From a virus: DNA of 34,811 nucleotides. Within the stretch, counting starts at the first letter, position 1. Each line of letters begins with the position of its first letter. Location of the stretch: the IMG/VR virus record IMGVR_UViG_3300044825_000326, positions 1 to 34,811 of that record; one strand, 5' to 3'. Positions 1-8,623 of the stretch are shown here, piece by piece. The notes under the pieces were generated by a model. That model was not told the origin of the DNA, made no database searches, and saw only the letters and a list, made by a program, of their open reading frames with translations. The translations under genes and the position numbers were made by a program.

Positions 1-1996
1 CGTTGTACTTATCAGTCTCCACGTCAAAGCAGTAGACGGGAAATCTCATTGCTCGCTGTCTTGGTGTAGCGATTGTAGCCTTAGCCTGATAGCCCTTGAA
101 GATTGGGCCCTTGGTGCTGTCAGTTCCATCACGGAACATAATGAACTTATACCCTAAGTATTCTTGGCTGCCAGTAGGTTGGTTGGTAGTTACCTCAACC
201 GGCGGAACATTGGAGCTGTATGAAATCAGGTCATACTCTGTGCCAGCTTCATCAACAGTTTCAAGAGTCATTGAGCCGTAGGTAAAATCACCTCGGCCAA
301 GCAGACGCTTGAAGTTCTTTGGCTCTAGTGTATTGTATCTGATGTAGCCTGTCTGAATATATCCATCAGGCATTAAGTCTGTAGCTGACTGGATATTGAT
401 TGAACCAGTCTCATTAACCACAGCTAAAGCAGATGTTACTGCTGTAGATGCTACGTTACCCGCAGTCTTAGCATAACTAAATGTTGTAGTTGTAGCAGAA
501 GTTACAGTATGTTGACCATTGAATGTTGAGTCAACACCTTCTACCCATATGCTGTCACCTGTAGTTAAGCCATGAGCTGTTGCTGTAGTTAGTGTAGCTA
601 CATTGCTTGTCAGTTCTTTGTTGGTAATTGTGCCACGTCTAGCTGCTGCAGTAACAAAGATAAGTCTGTCAGTAGCACCAGCAAATGCACAGCTGGTTGT
701 GTTATACCCAGTTACTCCATTGTCTAACCATAAGTCATTGGCATAAGCAAACTGTAGTCCACCCAAGTCAGTACCCAAATCAATACGGGTTACACCACCC
801 TCACCTGCTACACCAGTTGCAGCCCAGGCATACTTGTCGCGGAATGCAAACTCGTATACAGGCTGTGTTGTCTCAACCAGGATAGGGCCATATGTAATAG
901 AGCCGGCATCATCTACCGCAGCAATGCGGATACCCTTGCTTGTACCAATAAGCATGTAGCCTAGGTAGTATTCAATCTTGTAAATCTTCTCACCGATTGG
1001 CATCTCAGCTGCAGTAATGGCTGAGGTAAGGCTTGGCATTGCACCGGTTGTATTGCTTAGCGTAAACTTATATATGAATGATTGTACACCACTGAAGCCT
1101 GCTACATAGATGGCAGTACCTGAGGCTGTAATGCTTGTGAATACAACGTCAGTATCTGAGTGGGTATACACTGGGCTAGGTAGTGCAGAAGCAGAGCTAG
1201 AGAACTCATAGATTCTGTTGTTGATAGCCATGACAATACGGTCTTTGACGTACTCCATGACGCCCTCGGATACCACAATGCCGCTACTATTGAATAGCTG
1301 CACAGCAGCAGTAGATGCGTTACCAACTAGCGGCTTCTTATATACAGCAGTCTTGTCAACACCAGCATCAAGGATGCGGGTAACCCAGTAAGCATTAACA
1401 CCATCATCGCAGATGGCATATACTGGATAATCTGTACCAGCATTGTATTCCACAAAGTGAGTAAGAGTTCCATCTACAGCAATCTTGTCAACATCATACT
1501 CGTCCCATAGCAGGATGCCATCGGTGTTGCTCCATTGAATTGTTCTTGCTGCTTGGAAAGGTTTGCCATTAGACTTAACTGGGCCAGTTGTGTAGTGGTG
1601 TGGATTAGTTTTGTTTAGCAGTGTCACCTGTCCAGGTGTCCATACATCTACACCACGGCTGTCTTTGAATCGGGATGTACCTTCGCCGGGTATAAGAGCT
1701 GGGTCATAGAACTCAATACCGGTTCCTTCATGGAATGAAGACTGACTCCTAATCCACCAACCAGTTAAACTCTGCTCTCCTGGCTCTGTCTGATTATCAA
1801 ACTGTTCCTTACGATAAGGCGCAGTCTGACGGATGTAAGGACGCTGGTCGGATATTGCATAGATGAACGGCATGCCACCAATAGCAACATCGTATGCTAC
1901 ATCTGTGTTCTGCCATACTGAGGTGTCAGCAAGGACACCGACATCAACAGCAATAGCCCGCGTTGCACGTCCCTCGGTAATATCACGACCAGCCAC
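1..1996 (-). CDS. Large beta-rich tail protein, C-terminus cut by window edge
   Basis: The frame is open from a GTG at 1996 to the left edge (665 codons seen). The start is chosen because AGGAG at 2002-2006 lies five bases upstream and the gene follows the glycosyltransferase stop by eight bases. The N-terminal 400 or so residues are rich in short beta-type segments ending in aromatic residues, like a propeller-type tail hub or nozzle. At about residues 455-515 there is an insert with the TTATAHGLTTGDSIWVEGV signature, common in phage tail and receptor-binding proteins. It is probably a nozzle, tail-tubular or receptor-binding component at the end of the late operon. No catalytic motif is seen. 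Identity as a tail protein is fairly sure; the exact role is inference. Confidence 0.75.
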   Translation of the reverse strand, partial: MAGRDITEGRATRAIAVDVGVLADTSVWQNTDVAYDVAIGGMPFIYAISDQRPYIRQTAPYRKEQFDNQTEPGEQSLTGWWIRSQSSFHEGTGIEFYDPALIPGEGTSRFKDSRGVDVWTPGQVTLLNKTNPHHYTTGPVKSNGKPFQAARTIQWSNTDGILLWDEYDVDKIAVDGTLTHFVEYNAGTDYPVYAICDDGVNAYWVTRILDAGVDKTAVYKKPLVGNASTAAVQLFNSSGIVVSEGVMEYVKDRIVMAINNRIYEFSSSASALPSPVYTHSDTDVVFTSITASGTAIYVAGFSGVQSFIYKFTLSNTTGAMPSLTSAITAAEMPIGEKIYKIEYYLGYMLIGTSKGIRIAAVDDAGSITYGPILVETTQPVYEFAFRDKYAWAATGVAGEGGVTRIDLGTDLGGLQFAYANDLWLDNGVTGYNTTSCAFAGATDRLIFVTAAARRGTITNKELTSNVATLTTATAHGLTTGDSIWVEGVDSTFNGQHTVTSATTTTFSYAKTAGNVASTAVTSALAVVNETGSINIQSATDLMPDGYIQTGYIRYNTLEPKNFKRLLGRGDFTYGSMTLETVDEAGTEYDLISYSSNVPPVEVTTNQPTGSQEYLGYKFIMFRDGTDSTKGPIFKGYQAKATIATPRQRAMRFPVYCFDVETDKYN

Positions 1997-2004
1997 TTAT
2001 TCTC

Positions 2005-2727
2005 CTAGCCTTGTAGTTCTTTTAGTTTGTCTTTCAAATATTCGTTTGACCAGTACAGTGAGTAGTAGTCAAAGTCAAGAGAGAATCTCTTCATATGCTT
2101 GACTGTAGCGCCAGTGTGTGCATATAATGGAATACCTGCTGCCTTCATGCGGCGGAAGAAAATAATATCCTCGCCAACAAAATGGTCATCATCTCCGTCA
2201 CCAGTCTCCATGAACATACCCTTGCCAGGATGTGCTTCACGCAGCTTAGGTATGATTGACTTGTGCATCAGCACAAAACCGAAGCCAGCATTGTCAATCT
2301 TAACTACTTCATTGTCGGGTAGTGGGTGTAGATATTGAATCTGAAACTCAGATATGTCGTTGAATAGACAAGGGAAGGGGCGCATAAGGCTGCCCTCATT
2401 CTCCTTAGATATAAAGTAAACACCGCTAACAACAGGGCGATTAATCTTATCTGCTGTCTGCCATAGTTTCTTCATACTGTCTAGGTTCAATACAATATCT
2501 GAGTCAACCCAGAGTAGCCAGTCTGTCTTGATGTTATCAGCCCAATGGTCAAACAGTACTTGGCGTTGTCTGCCAATCTGATTACCTTGCACCCTGATTG
2601 TAGTATGTATTGGCATACCATTAGGTCCACCAGCAACTAGTGCTGTGGCTAGTCCTTCTGTGAATTTGCCATCGGTGGTGCCGTTATCGCACCAACCGAG
2701 GGCTACTGTATCTGACTTTCCTATCAT
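2005..2727 (-). CDS. GT-A fold glycosyltransferase
   Basis: This 240-residue protein has a GT-A glycosyltransferase layout. An N-terminal nucleotide-binding segment leads to LLWVDSDIVL (residues 71-80), whose DSD is the metal- and sugar-nucleotide-binding DxD motif. Acidic stretches near residues 175-188 (GDGDDDHFVGED) and a conserved-looking HTGATVKH segment follow, as in Anp1/GT2-like enzymes. There is no signal peptide or membrane segment, so it should act in the cytoplasm. The start has a GGGGAC Shine-Dalgarno. It sits between fibre genes and the tail protein, so it may glycosylate a virion fibre; host-envelope modification is the alternative. Family call fairly sure, substrate unknown. 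Confidence 0.8.
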   Translation of the reverse strand: MIGKSDTVALGWCDNGTTDGKFTEGLATALVAGGPNGMPIHTTIRVQGNQIGRQRQVLFDHWADNIKTDWLLWVDSDIVLNLDSMKKLWQTADKINRPVVSGVYFISKENEGSLMRPFPCLFNDISEFQIQYLHPLPDNEVVKIDNAGFGFVLMHKSIIPKLREAHPGKGMFMETGDGDDDHFVGEDIIFFRRMKAAGIPLYAHTGATVKHMKRFSLDFDYYSLYWSNEYLKDKLKELQG

Positions 2728-2742
2728 TGTCCCCTACTTTCG

Positions 2743-2985
2743 TTATTCTACTACTGGTTCAGTAACTTCTTCTATAGTCTGCTCTGGAATTAAATCTAAG
2801 CAATCACCATAAGTAAATACTTGACCATCCCAATAGTAACCGAAATTAGCGTCTCCAGTGGATTCGGTTATTTCAATAGCAATACCTTCTCCGTGAAAAG
2901 CAATAGCAGATTCGTAGTCTTCACAAAGACTTACATTCATAACACGAGTTTTATCTTGATTTAAAAGCGCAAATCTTTTTGCCAT
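2743..2985 (-). CDS. Small tail-associated protein with WDG motif
   Basis: Eighty residues, with a clear start (AGGAGAAACT then ATG). The middle reads FGYYWDGQVF (residues 49-58), a pattern shared with the next upstream small protein and reminiscent of short phage fibre-associated proteins that carry 'WDG.xF' near a hinge. The C-terminal third is acidic and rich in Glu and Val (EEVTEPVVE at the end). There are no membrane segments or catalytic motifs. The position between the adhesin-like gene and the glycosyltransferase suggests a fibre-assembly or tail-decoration role, but this is inference; I do not recognise a named family. Confidence 0.65.
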   Translation of the reverse strand: MAKRFALLNQDKTRVMNVSLCEDYESAIAFHGEGIAIEITESTGDANFGYYWDGQVFTYGDCLDLIPEQTIEEVTEPVVE

Positions 2986-2993
2986 AGTTTCTC

Positions 2994-3209
2994 CTATTTA
3001 ATATCTTGTCTAAATTTATGACCATCCCATACATCACCTATTTTAGCGTGACCTCGGAATTCATTGTCCCATTGTACTAACGAGATTTCTACTTCATCTT
3101 CTAGTGGGTGAGTAAATAGTTCGGGCGGTCCTATATGTTTATCAACAACTATATTGTCAATAACTACCGCCCAAACCGTTACTTCTTTTGGCTTTAATGA
3201 ATCAAGCAT
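2994..3209 (-). CDS. Small hypothetical protein with WDG motif
   Basis: Seventy-one residues. The ATG is preceded by an A/T-rich stretch with no good Shine-Dalgarno, so translation may depend on coupling to the gene ending six bases upstream. The C-terminus reads IGDVWDGHKF, matching the WDGQVF segment of the adjacent 80-residue protein, so the two may be diverged duplicates. The N-terminus has an alternating hydrophobic pattern (VTVWAVVIDNIVV) that fits a beta hairpin rather than a membrane helix. Probably a tail-fibre accessory protein by position; function unknown. Confidence 0.6.
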   Translation of the reverse strand: MLDSLKPKEVTVWAVVIDNIVVDKHIGPPELFTHPLEDEVEISLVQWDNEFRGHAKIGDVWDGHKFRQDIK

Positions 3210-3214
3210 TTATT

Positions 3215-4375
3215 TTAATAAAAAATAAGGCAGACTCCATCTCCGCCTTTTCCTGAAGTTTTTGAACCAGTGCCAGATTGGTGACCACCAGCACCTCCAC
3301 CTCCACCACCGCCTAATCCACCTGCTCCTCCACTGCCTCCAGTAACAGTAGTATTGCTACTTCCATTAGTGCCAGCGCCGTAAATACCACCACCACCACC
3401 ACCACCTGGTCCGCCGCCGTCGCCGCTTGTTGAGGTAGCGCCACCAAGACCAGATAAATAGTATGCACCACCGCCGCCAGCGCCGCCATTACTGGAGTTA
3501 TATCCTCCTCCACCACCACCAGAGCCAGCATACTTTCCGCTTGCGCCCATTTCACCGTCAGCAGCACTACCTCCTACGCCACCTCTAACAAAACTAGCAT
3601 TTGTACCAGATGCAGTACTCCAAATTGTTCTTGGACCACCATAAGTTGTTTGTCCAGAATCGGCAAGCCAGTCGTAAGGCGTTCTTACTGTTGGGTCAGT
3701 AAATGTATTATACCGATTTTGTACAGTAGTATTTCCAGTATCTTGAGAAACGTATTGAGCCAGAAAGTTATGGTCCCATCCAGCCAAACCATACATTGTT
3801 ATTGACCCTTGAACATTTGCTGGTTGCGCAGTCATAGGGGTAGTATTAAAACCACCACCTGAACCCCCAATACCACCAGAGCATCCAAATATTTTATAAT
3901 ATGAATATATTCCAGATATTGTAGGGTCTCCAACGTTTGTAAAACATAAATTACCTGTACCTGCGGCTGAACCAGCAAAGAATCCTTTTTGCCCTCCACA
4001 GGCAACTATATATTTTGTATTACCTCTACCATTAGTAAAAGAAGCCGCGTTAGAACCGTAATTAAGTGGACTAAGAATATAAGATGGATTTCCATCATTA
4101 CCGTTTGAACCGCTAGTGCTTACTGCTGCACCACCAGCGCCAATCTGTATACCAAGCCATTGAGCAAACATAGTTCCAGCAATAATACCACCTGCACCAC
4201 CGCCACCACCACCATTTGTAAAACCACCGCTAGAGGCATTTCCACCACTACCACCACCACCAGCAAGCATCACAAATATTTTACGGGGTTGACCTAATTC
4301 AACATTTTGAGTTGATGTAATAACACGACGTAAAGAAAAACTAGGACTGCCACTAGGATATACATTAATTCCCAT
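3215..4375 (-). CDS. Glycine-rich tail adhesin-like protein
   Basis: This 386-residue protein is dominated by glycine runs: GGGGGAGG-type stretches near residues 38-60 and again from about 290 to 375, each separated by Asn/Ser/Thr turns. This composition matches the glycine-rich (polyglycine II-like) domains at the tips of T-even type adhesins and in many environmental phage fibres, which bind host receptors. The start has GAGG about eight bases upstream of ATG. The C-terminus ends in a short hydrophobic strand (GVCLIFY). It follows the decoration-like gene at once (stop and start are adjacent). Receptor binding is inferred from composition and position; no sequence specificity can be read. 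Confidence 0.75.
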   Translation of the reverse strand: MGINVYPSGSPSFSLRRVITSTQNVELGQPRKIFVMLAGGGGSGGNASSGGFTNGGGGGGAGGIIAGTMFAQWLGIQIGAGGAAVSTSGSNGNDGNPSYILSPLNYGSNAASFTNGRGNTKYIVACGGQKGFFAGSAAGTGNLCFTNVGDPTISGIYSYYKIFGCSGGIGGSGGGFNTTPMTAQPANVQGSITMYGLAGWDHNFLAQYVSQDTGNTTVQNRYNTFTDPTVRTPYDWLADSGQTTYGGPRTIWSTASGTNASFVRGGVGGSAADGEMGASGKYAGSGGGGGGYNSSNGGAGGGGAYYLSGLGGATSTSGDGGGPGGGGGGGIYGAGTNGSSNTTVTGGSGGAGGLGGGGGGGAGGHQSGTGSKTSGKGGDGVCLIFY

Positions 4376-4678
4376 TTATACTACCTCTACTCCGCTAATA
4401 TGAAAGTTAATTGCTGTTGTTGATGCTGAACCAGTAATAGTTTGACCAGAAGTCAATACTTGTTTTAAGTCAATAGAGACAGTTTCATTTCCATTAACAA
4501 TTACTCCAGAAAATGCAGCAATACCATTAAAGTTGATGGTAAAAGTGCCAGCAGATACTGAAGTATTACTTGCCAAAATATTTGTTACAACAGCAGTGCT
4601 CCCTGTGGTTGTTGTATATAACGTTGTATTTGTAGTCGCAGCAGCAGTTCTGCTGAGGACTTTAGATATTACAGCCAT
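4376..4678 (-). CDS. Small beta-sandwich virion decoration protein
   Basis: One hundred residues rich in Thr, Ser, Val and Ile. The pattern (TTNTTLYTTTTGSTAVVTNILASNT near residues 14-38, then ISGVEVV at the C-terminus) resembles small phage structural proteins thought to be decoration or fibre-base beta sandwiches. No cysteines, charged clusters or catalytic residues are present. The gene lies between the heptad-repeat fibre and the glycine-rich adhesin in one operon with almost no gaps. A structural role is likely, but the exact location in the virion is unknown. Confidence 0.65.
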   Translation of the reverse strand: MAVISKVLSRTAAATTNTTLYTTTTGSTAVVTNILASNTSVSAGTFTINFNGIAAFSGVIVNGNETVSIDLKQVLTSGQTITGSASTTAINFHISGVEVV

Positions 4679-4699
4679 TAGTTACTGTATTCCTTTCGG

Positions 4700-7027
4700 T
4701 TAGAGGTATGCACCCATTATTACTTGTTGTTCTACTTCTTCTAATTCAGCAGTTGTTACACCACCAGAAGCCGTAGCCCAGGTAGGTACTCCGCCAGACA
4801 CTGTTAGCACCTGACCGTTTGTACCGATTGCTCGCTTAGCAAGGGTGTTTGTTGCTGAAGCGTAAAGCAAATCACCAGTTGTGTAGGTAGACTGTGCAGT
4901 TCCACCATTGGCTGCTGGTAGTGTGCCAGTTACACCAGTGCTTAGTGAAACATTTGTAATTGTATTACTTGCACCAGAGATTGTTTTATTGGTTAAAGTT
5001 TCACTACCAGCCAAAGTAGCAAAGTCACCATCAGTAAGTGCTGTGTTAAATTGAGCAATAGTTCCGCTCACTGTATTGCTACCAAGAGCAATAGTCTTGT
5101 TAGTTAAAGTTTGGCTACCAGTCAAAGTTGCTACTGTAGAATCAATACTTAATGTAACATCACCAGATGTCCCGCCACCCGATAGACCAGTACCAGCAGT
5201 TACGCTAGTAATGTCACCAGGATTAGGAGAAACCCAAGCAAGTCCTGTTGTTGTTGCTGAGTCAACTGCCAAGATATATCCATTGGTTGAAGCAACTGTT
5301 AGTACAGATGGAGTAGATGCTCCGCTTGCTGAGATAAGTGAACCCTTGGCAGTAAGGATTGACTTGTCAATAAAGTTAGATGTATCAGGGGCTACTAAAT
5401 CCCAGGCTGAACCATCATAAACCTTCATTGCTCCAACTACTGTGTTGAAGTACAACGCACCAGTTAGTAGTGGGTTGCCATCATTGTCTACAGTTGGGTC
5501 AGATGACTTGTCACCAAGGTATCTATCATCAAACTGGTCATAAGATGTTGCAGCAGATGCAGCACTTGTCGCTGCTGAGTTAGCAGATGTCAGTGCTGAC
5601 GAAGCCGAAGTGCTAGCACTAGAAGCAGATGTAGCCGCTGCCGTGGCAGATGCGGCTGCGCTAGTTGCTGATGTTGCTGCAGCACTTGCAGAAGCAGCAG
5701 ATGCTATAGCAGATGTATCAGCAGAATTAGCCGAAGTTAAAGCAGAAGATGCCGATGTGCTTGCAGAAGCAGCGCTAGTCGCAGCAGCGGTAGCGGATGC
5801 AGCAGCACTTGTTGCGCTAGTAGATGCTGCAGTAGCACTAGCAGCAGCAGATGTTGCTGAAGTAGCAGCAGCAGTTGCACTGGCTGCAGCAGATGTAGCA
5901 CTTGTTGCAGCAGCGCTGGCTGATGTAGCCGAAGCAGTTGCCGAGTTGGCTGCAGATGTAGCAGATGTGCTGGCTGAGTTAGCGCTAGTTAAAGCAGATG
6001 AGGCAGAAGTTGCTGCTGAAGTAGCCGATGTGGCAGCAGCGGCAGCAGAGTTAGAAGCCGTAGTAGCAGAGGCAGCAGCGCTTGTAGCGCTGGTTGCTGC
6101 TGCAGTCGCAGAAGCCGCTGCAGAGGTTGCAGAGGTGGCTGCTGCTGTGGCTGAGGCAGATGCACTGTTGGCGCTAGTAAGGGCGTTAGAAGCGCTTGTA
6201 GAGGCGCTAGATGCACTTGTAGCAGCAGAGGCAGCACTGGTAGCAGCCGATGCTGCTGAGGTTGCTGCAGCCGTTGCGGAGCCTAAAATGCTATCTACGT
6301 AATCTTTAGGGGTAGCAGAGGTAGAAACCATACCTGCCGAGGACAGACCTGTAATTACTGGTGTACCTGATATTACAGGGCTAGTCAAAGTTTTATTAGT
6401 CAGGGTCTGAGTTGCTGAGTCAAGGACTACGGTACCTGTTGTATTAGGTAGAGTGATTGTGTTGTCCTGTGTTGGGTCAACTACAGTTAGGGTAGTCTCA
6501 AATGCGTCAGCAGTTGTACCTTCAAATACCAATACAGCACCTGCAGAAGCGGTGCCTGTAATTGTTGGGTCAGTGATAGTTGGGGCAGTAAGAGTCTTGT
6601 TAGTAAGTGTCTGAGTTTTTAGTGTTCCTACAACGTCACCTTCACCAGATGCAATGCCGTGCATTGTGTGAGGTTGGCCAGCTCCATCATTGTAAGCTGC
6701 GCTAGCTTCTGCGTGTAGATTAGCATCACGATAATCACGACCAATAGCCATGTGACGAACTACTGCACCTGCTGAATGCTCTTGAGCTGATGAGCCATCA
6801 ATGGCTCGGGTAATCGTAAAGGTATTGGTAGATACCGCCGTGGCATCTACAATTTCTTCGAGAGCTGTATCTGGGTCGATGACCAAAGTAAAAGTACGAC
6901 CTGCTGGGATTGTTACACCACCTAGCAAACCAGTTCCGGACACAACCGTGATAGAGGTAGCGCCTGAAGTAATAGCAGCAGTTAATGTAGTCTGCTGCGA
7001 GCGGGACGAGTATTGGCGAGTTGTCAT
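4700..7027 (-). CDS. Tail fibre with long Ala/Ser/Thr heptad-repeat stalk
   Basis: This 775-residue fibre starts with a domain (residues 1-130) that carries TSITVVSGTGL and an RAIDGSSAQEHSAGA turn, the typical phage baseplate or fibre N-terminus. Between residues 140 and 230 are repeated TLTNKTLT-type motifs, widespread in phage fibres. Residues 240-495 form an uninterrupted stalk of SATxxxx heptads made almost only of Ala, Ser, Thr and Asn. The C-terminal 280 residues contain more TNKTI motifs and a GLSGGGTSGDVTLSI segment. The start has AGGAACATAG before ATG. It is probably a trimeric fibre joined to the tail by its N-terminus. Role well supported; host receptor unknown. Confidence 0.85.
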   Translation of the reverse strand: MTTRQYSSRSQQTTLTAAITSGATSITVVSGTGLLGGVTIPAGRTFTLVIDPDTALEEIVDATAVSTNTFTITRAIDGSSAQEHSAGAVVRHMAIGRDYRDANLHAEASAAYNDGAGQPHTMHGIASGEGDVVGTLKTQTLTNKTLTAPTITDPTITGTASAGAVLVFEGTTADAFETTLTVVDPTQDNTITLPNTTGTVVLDSATQTLTNKTLTSPVISGTPVITGLSSAGMVSTSATPKDYVDSILGSATAAATSAASAATSAASAATSASSASTSASNALTSANSASASATAAATSATSAAASATAAATSATSAAASATTASNSAAAAATSATSAATSASSALTSANSASTSATSAANSATASATSASAAATSATSAAASATAAATSATSAAASATAASTSATSAAASATAAATSAASASTSASSALTSANSADTSAIASAASASAAATSATSAAASATAAATSASSASTSASSALTSANSAATSAASAATSYDQFDDRYLGDKSSDPTVDNDGNPLLTGALYFNTVVGAMKVYDGSAWDLVAPDTSNFIDKSILTAKGSLISASGASTPSVLTVASTNGYILAVDSATTTGLAWVSPNPGDITSVTAGTGLSGGGTSGDVTLSIDSTVATLTGSQTLTNKTIALGSNTVSGTIAQFNTALTDGDFATLAGSETLTNKTISGASNTITNVSLSTGVTGTLPAANGGTAQSTYTTGDLLYASATNTLAKRAIGTNGQVLTVSGGVPTWATASGGVTTAELEEVEQQVIMGAYL
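5540..6290 (-). repeat. 21-bp (7-codon) repeats encoding a coiled fibre stalk
   Basis: Within the fibre gene, about 35 imperfect copies of a seven-codon unit (SAT/SAS/SAN followed by four Ala/Ser/Thr residues) run head to tail. The DNA reads as GC-rich trinucleotides (GCA/GCT with AGC/ACT) at a 21-bp period, so the copies are similar but not identical. Such tracts expand and contract by slippage, so stalk length may vary between close relatives. The opposite strand is also open here, but it encodes only Ala/Val/Leu/Asp/Glu and is a shadow. Confidence 0.85.
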
Positions 7028-7035
7028 CTATGTTC

Positions 7036-7956
7036 CTATCGGGTGTAGTGAACTCTGGTTGGGTACTGGGACTGTTGTGCCTTAACTTCTTCGTTGAGGC
7101 GTTGCTGGTAAAGTGCGTATAGTTGACGTGCTGCAGAGTTGGCAGAACCAAAGCTGCGCTTTGCATCAATCTCATCAGCTTGTGGGCTAATCTGAGAGGC
7201 ACGTGCTGGGTCAAGATATGCTAGCAGACGATAGGCTGCACCTAGGATTACCACATCTTTTGCAGATTCAGATAGTCCAGTTACAGTTGAGAATACATCT
7301 GATGGGTTTGTCAGAGTTGATGGGCGTGTGGTGTACATTACTTTAACTGTACGTCCTGGTGTAATGTAGTCACCAATAGTTACTGTCTGGCTTCCGCTAC
7401 CCCATACTGCAACATCTGCAAATGGGTCAAAGTCCCAACGACGAATACGAATCCACTCCTGGCTAGGACCAATGTCCTGCCACATCATAGTTAGGATATT
7501 CTCTATGTTTAAATCTTGGAATTCATAAGTTGTGATTGAAGCATTGAATGTAAAGCTGGTCTGCTTGACAGACATCAATGAACCACCAACTGCGTTGATA
7601 GTATCGTTGATAGCCTTCTTGACTGTGTAGCGTGGGAAGATTGGGGAGATAGTAACCTTAGCATCGACTGCATGTGTAGAAGCAGTAGTGCCTAGATAGC
7701 CTCTACCATATGGAGCAATGGTTGCAGTGTTAGCAACACGGTCAAATGAATCGACCCACATTAACTCATCATCAATCTCAATGATACCCTTACCCACGTT
7801 GTCAGTTGAACCAAGTTGCAGAATCAAAGGAGCGGAACTAGGAGATGTGAGGGTAGTCACAGCAGCAGTCAGATATGTGCTTCTGTCCTGCTGATATGTA
7901 TATCCTGATAGGTTGATAAGGACTTCATCAACCATACTAGAGAAGGTAGTTGTCAC
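7036..7956 (-). CDS. Head-tail adaptor-like structural protein
   Basis: The 306 residues open with a helix (FSSMVDEVLINLSGY). A beta-rich section follows (residues 40-110), with a GIIEIDDELMWVDSF segment and a PYGRGYLGTTASTH turn typical of virion proteins. The second half is mostly helical, with SAKDVVILGAAYRLLAYLDPARAS near residues 230-255 and a basic, Gln-rich C-terminus. It overlaps the preceding 91-residue gene by an ATGA junction. The layout (head genes before it, fibres after) and length suggest the gatekeeper or adaptor that joins the portal ring to a short tail. No family was firmly recognised, so the role is inference from order and fold pattern. Confidence 0.6.
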   Translation of the reverse strand: MTTTFSSMVDEVLINLSGYTYQQDRSTYLTAAVTTLTSPSSAPLILQLGSTDNVGKGIIEIDDELMWVDSFDRVANTATIAPYGRGYLGTTASTHAVDAKVTISPIFPRYTVKKAINDTINAVGGSLMSVKQTSFTFNASITTYEFQDLNIENILTMMWQDIGPSQEWIRIRRWDFDPFADVAVWGSGSQTVTIGDYITPGRTVKVMYTTRPSTLTNPSDVFSTVTGLSESAKDVVILGAAYRLLAYLDPARASQISPQADEIDAKRSFGSANSAARQLYALYQQRLNEEVKAQQSQYPTRVHYTR

Positions 7957-8228
7957 AGGTTAATGCTCCTTAACGCGTCAGTCGGGGATAAATCTGTTGT
8001 TCCTGCAAGTTCATTGCAGATACCGCCAAGAGCCTTGTAATCATTAGGCTGACGATTGGCGTCTGCTTTCTTGTTTAGAGCAGCAATCAAGGCAAGCCCA
8101 GTAGTACCAGCATATACGTTTGCAGCCTTAGTAGGAGCAACGTAGTTTAGAAGTGACGGATATGTCCCACCATTAGCTAAGCGATTAAGCTCGCTAGTAA
8201 ATGAACTACCTGCTGTGCCTGTTGCCAT
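7953..8228 (-). CDS. Small hypothetical head-tail region protein
   Basis: Ninety-one residues, starting at the ATG of a TAATG overlap with the upstream lysine-rich gene. The sequence has a NRLANGGTYP segment near residues 15-24 and a helical AALNKKA stretch. A single Cys sits near residue 71. There are no charged repeats, unlike the neighbours. Similar short proteins that sit just ahead of adaptor genes are common in environmental phages, but I cannot name the family. Probably a minor virion component. Confidence 0.65.
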   Translation of the reverse strand: MATGTAGSSFTSELNRLANGGTYPSLLNYVAPTKAANVYAGTTGLALIAALNKKADANRQPNDYKALGGICNELAGTTDLSPTDALRSINL

Positions 8229-8623
8229 TATCTATACCTCGAAGTTTTCTTTGCTATTGATTTCGGTTGCTTAGAGAACTGTTTACCCTTACGTAAGTCT
8301 TCGCGCTTCTTCTCTGATGTCTTAGCATATTCAGAAGCTGATAACTTCTCACGTGCTTTCTTTGGAAGATATCTTTCCCCTGTGGCTTTCTCGCCTTGGG
8401 TGCTAGGCTTACCTGACTTGGTACCCCAGTCTTCCTTAGTCCACTTGCTTAAAGATTTTTGTTTGCTAGTCTTACTTCCAGAGTAGCCACCACCAGCCTT
8501 CTTGTATTCTTGCGCTACAAGCTGTGCTTTACGTGCTGACCATTGGCCGGGCTTACCGCCTTTGCCACTTGCCATAATCTTCTTCTTGATTCGCTCACGC
8601 AATTCAGGTTTGGTGTATGGCAT
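8228..8623 (-). CDS. Lysine-rich DUF5872-like protein
   Basis: I take the ATG at 8623, in a TAATG overlap with the preceding stop, rather than a GTG two codons upstream. This gives 131 residues. The N-terminus MPYTKPELRERIKKKIMASG, then GGKPGQWSARKAQL and later KWTKEDW and ERYLPKKA, looks like the DUF5872 family found in aquatic phages and large viruses (from memory, not searched). The protein is very basic throughout, with Lys, Arg and Ser in clusters and no membrane segment. It may bind DNA or package with it; no experiment is known to me. Confidence 0.75.
   Translation of the reverse strand: MPYTKPELRERIKKKIMASGKGGKPGQWSARKAQLVAQEYKKAGGGYSGSKTSKQKSLSKWTKEDWGTKSGKPSTQGEKATGERYLPKKAREKLSASEYAKTSEKKREDLRKGKQFSKQPKSIAKKTSRYR

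Noticed and set aside
1102-1326. 74-residue frame inside the first gene on the same strand
   Set aside because: Out of frame with the GTG-started tail gene that runs unbroken through the whole region.
3313-3567. 84-residue minus-strand frame inside the glycine-rich gene
   Set aside because: Val/Leu/Ala-rich shadow created by frameshifted glycine codons.
5610-6302. 230-residue plus-strand frame made only of Ala, Val, Leu, Asp, Glu
   Set aside because: It is the exact antisense of the heptad-repeat fibre stalk; a repeat of GCN/AGC codons stays open on the other strand. Composition is periodic and no ribosome site precedes it.
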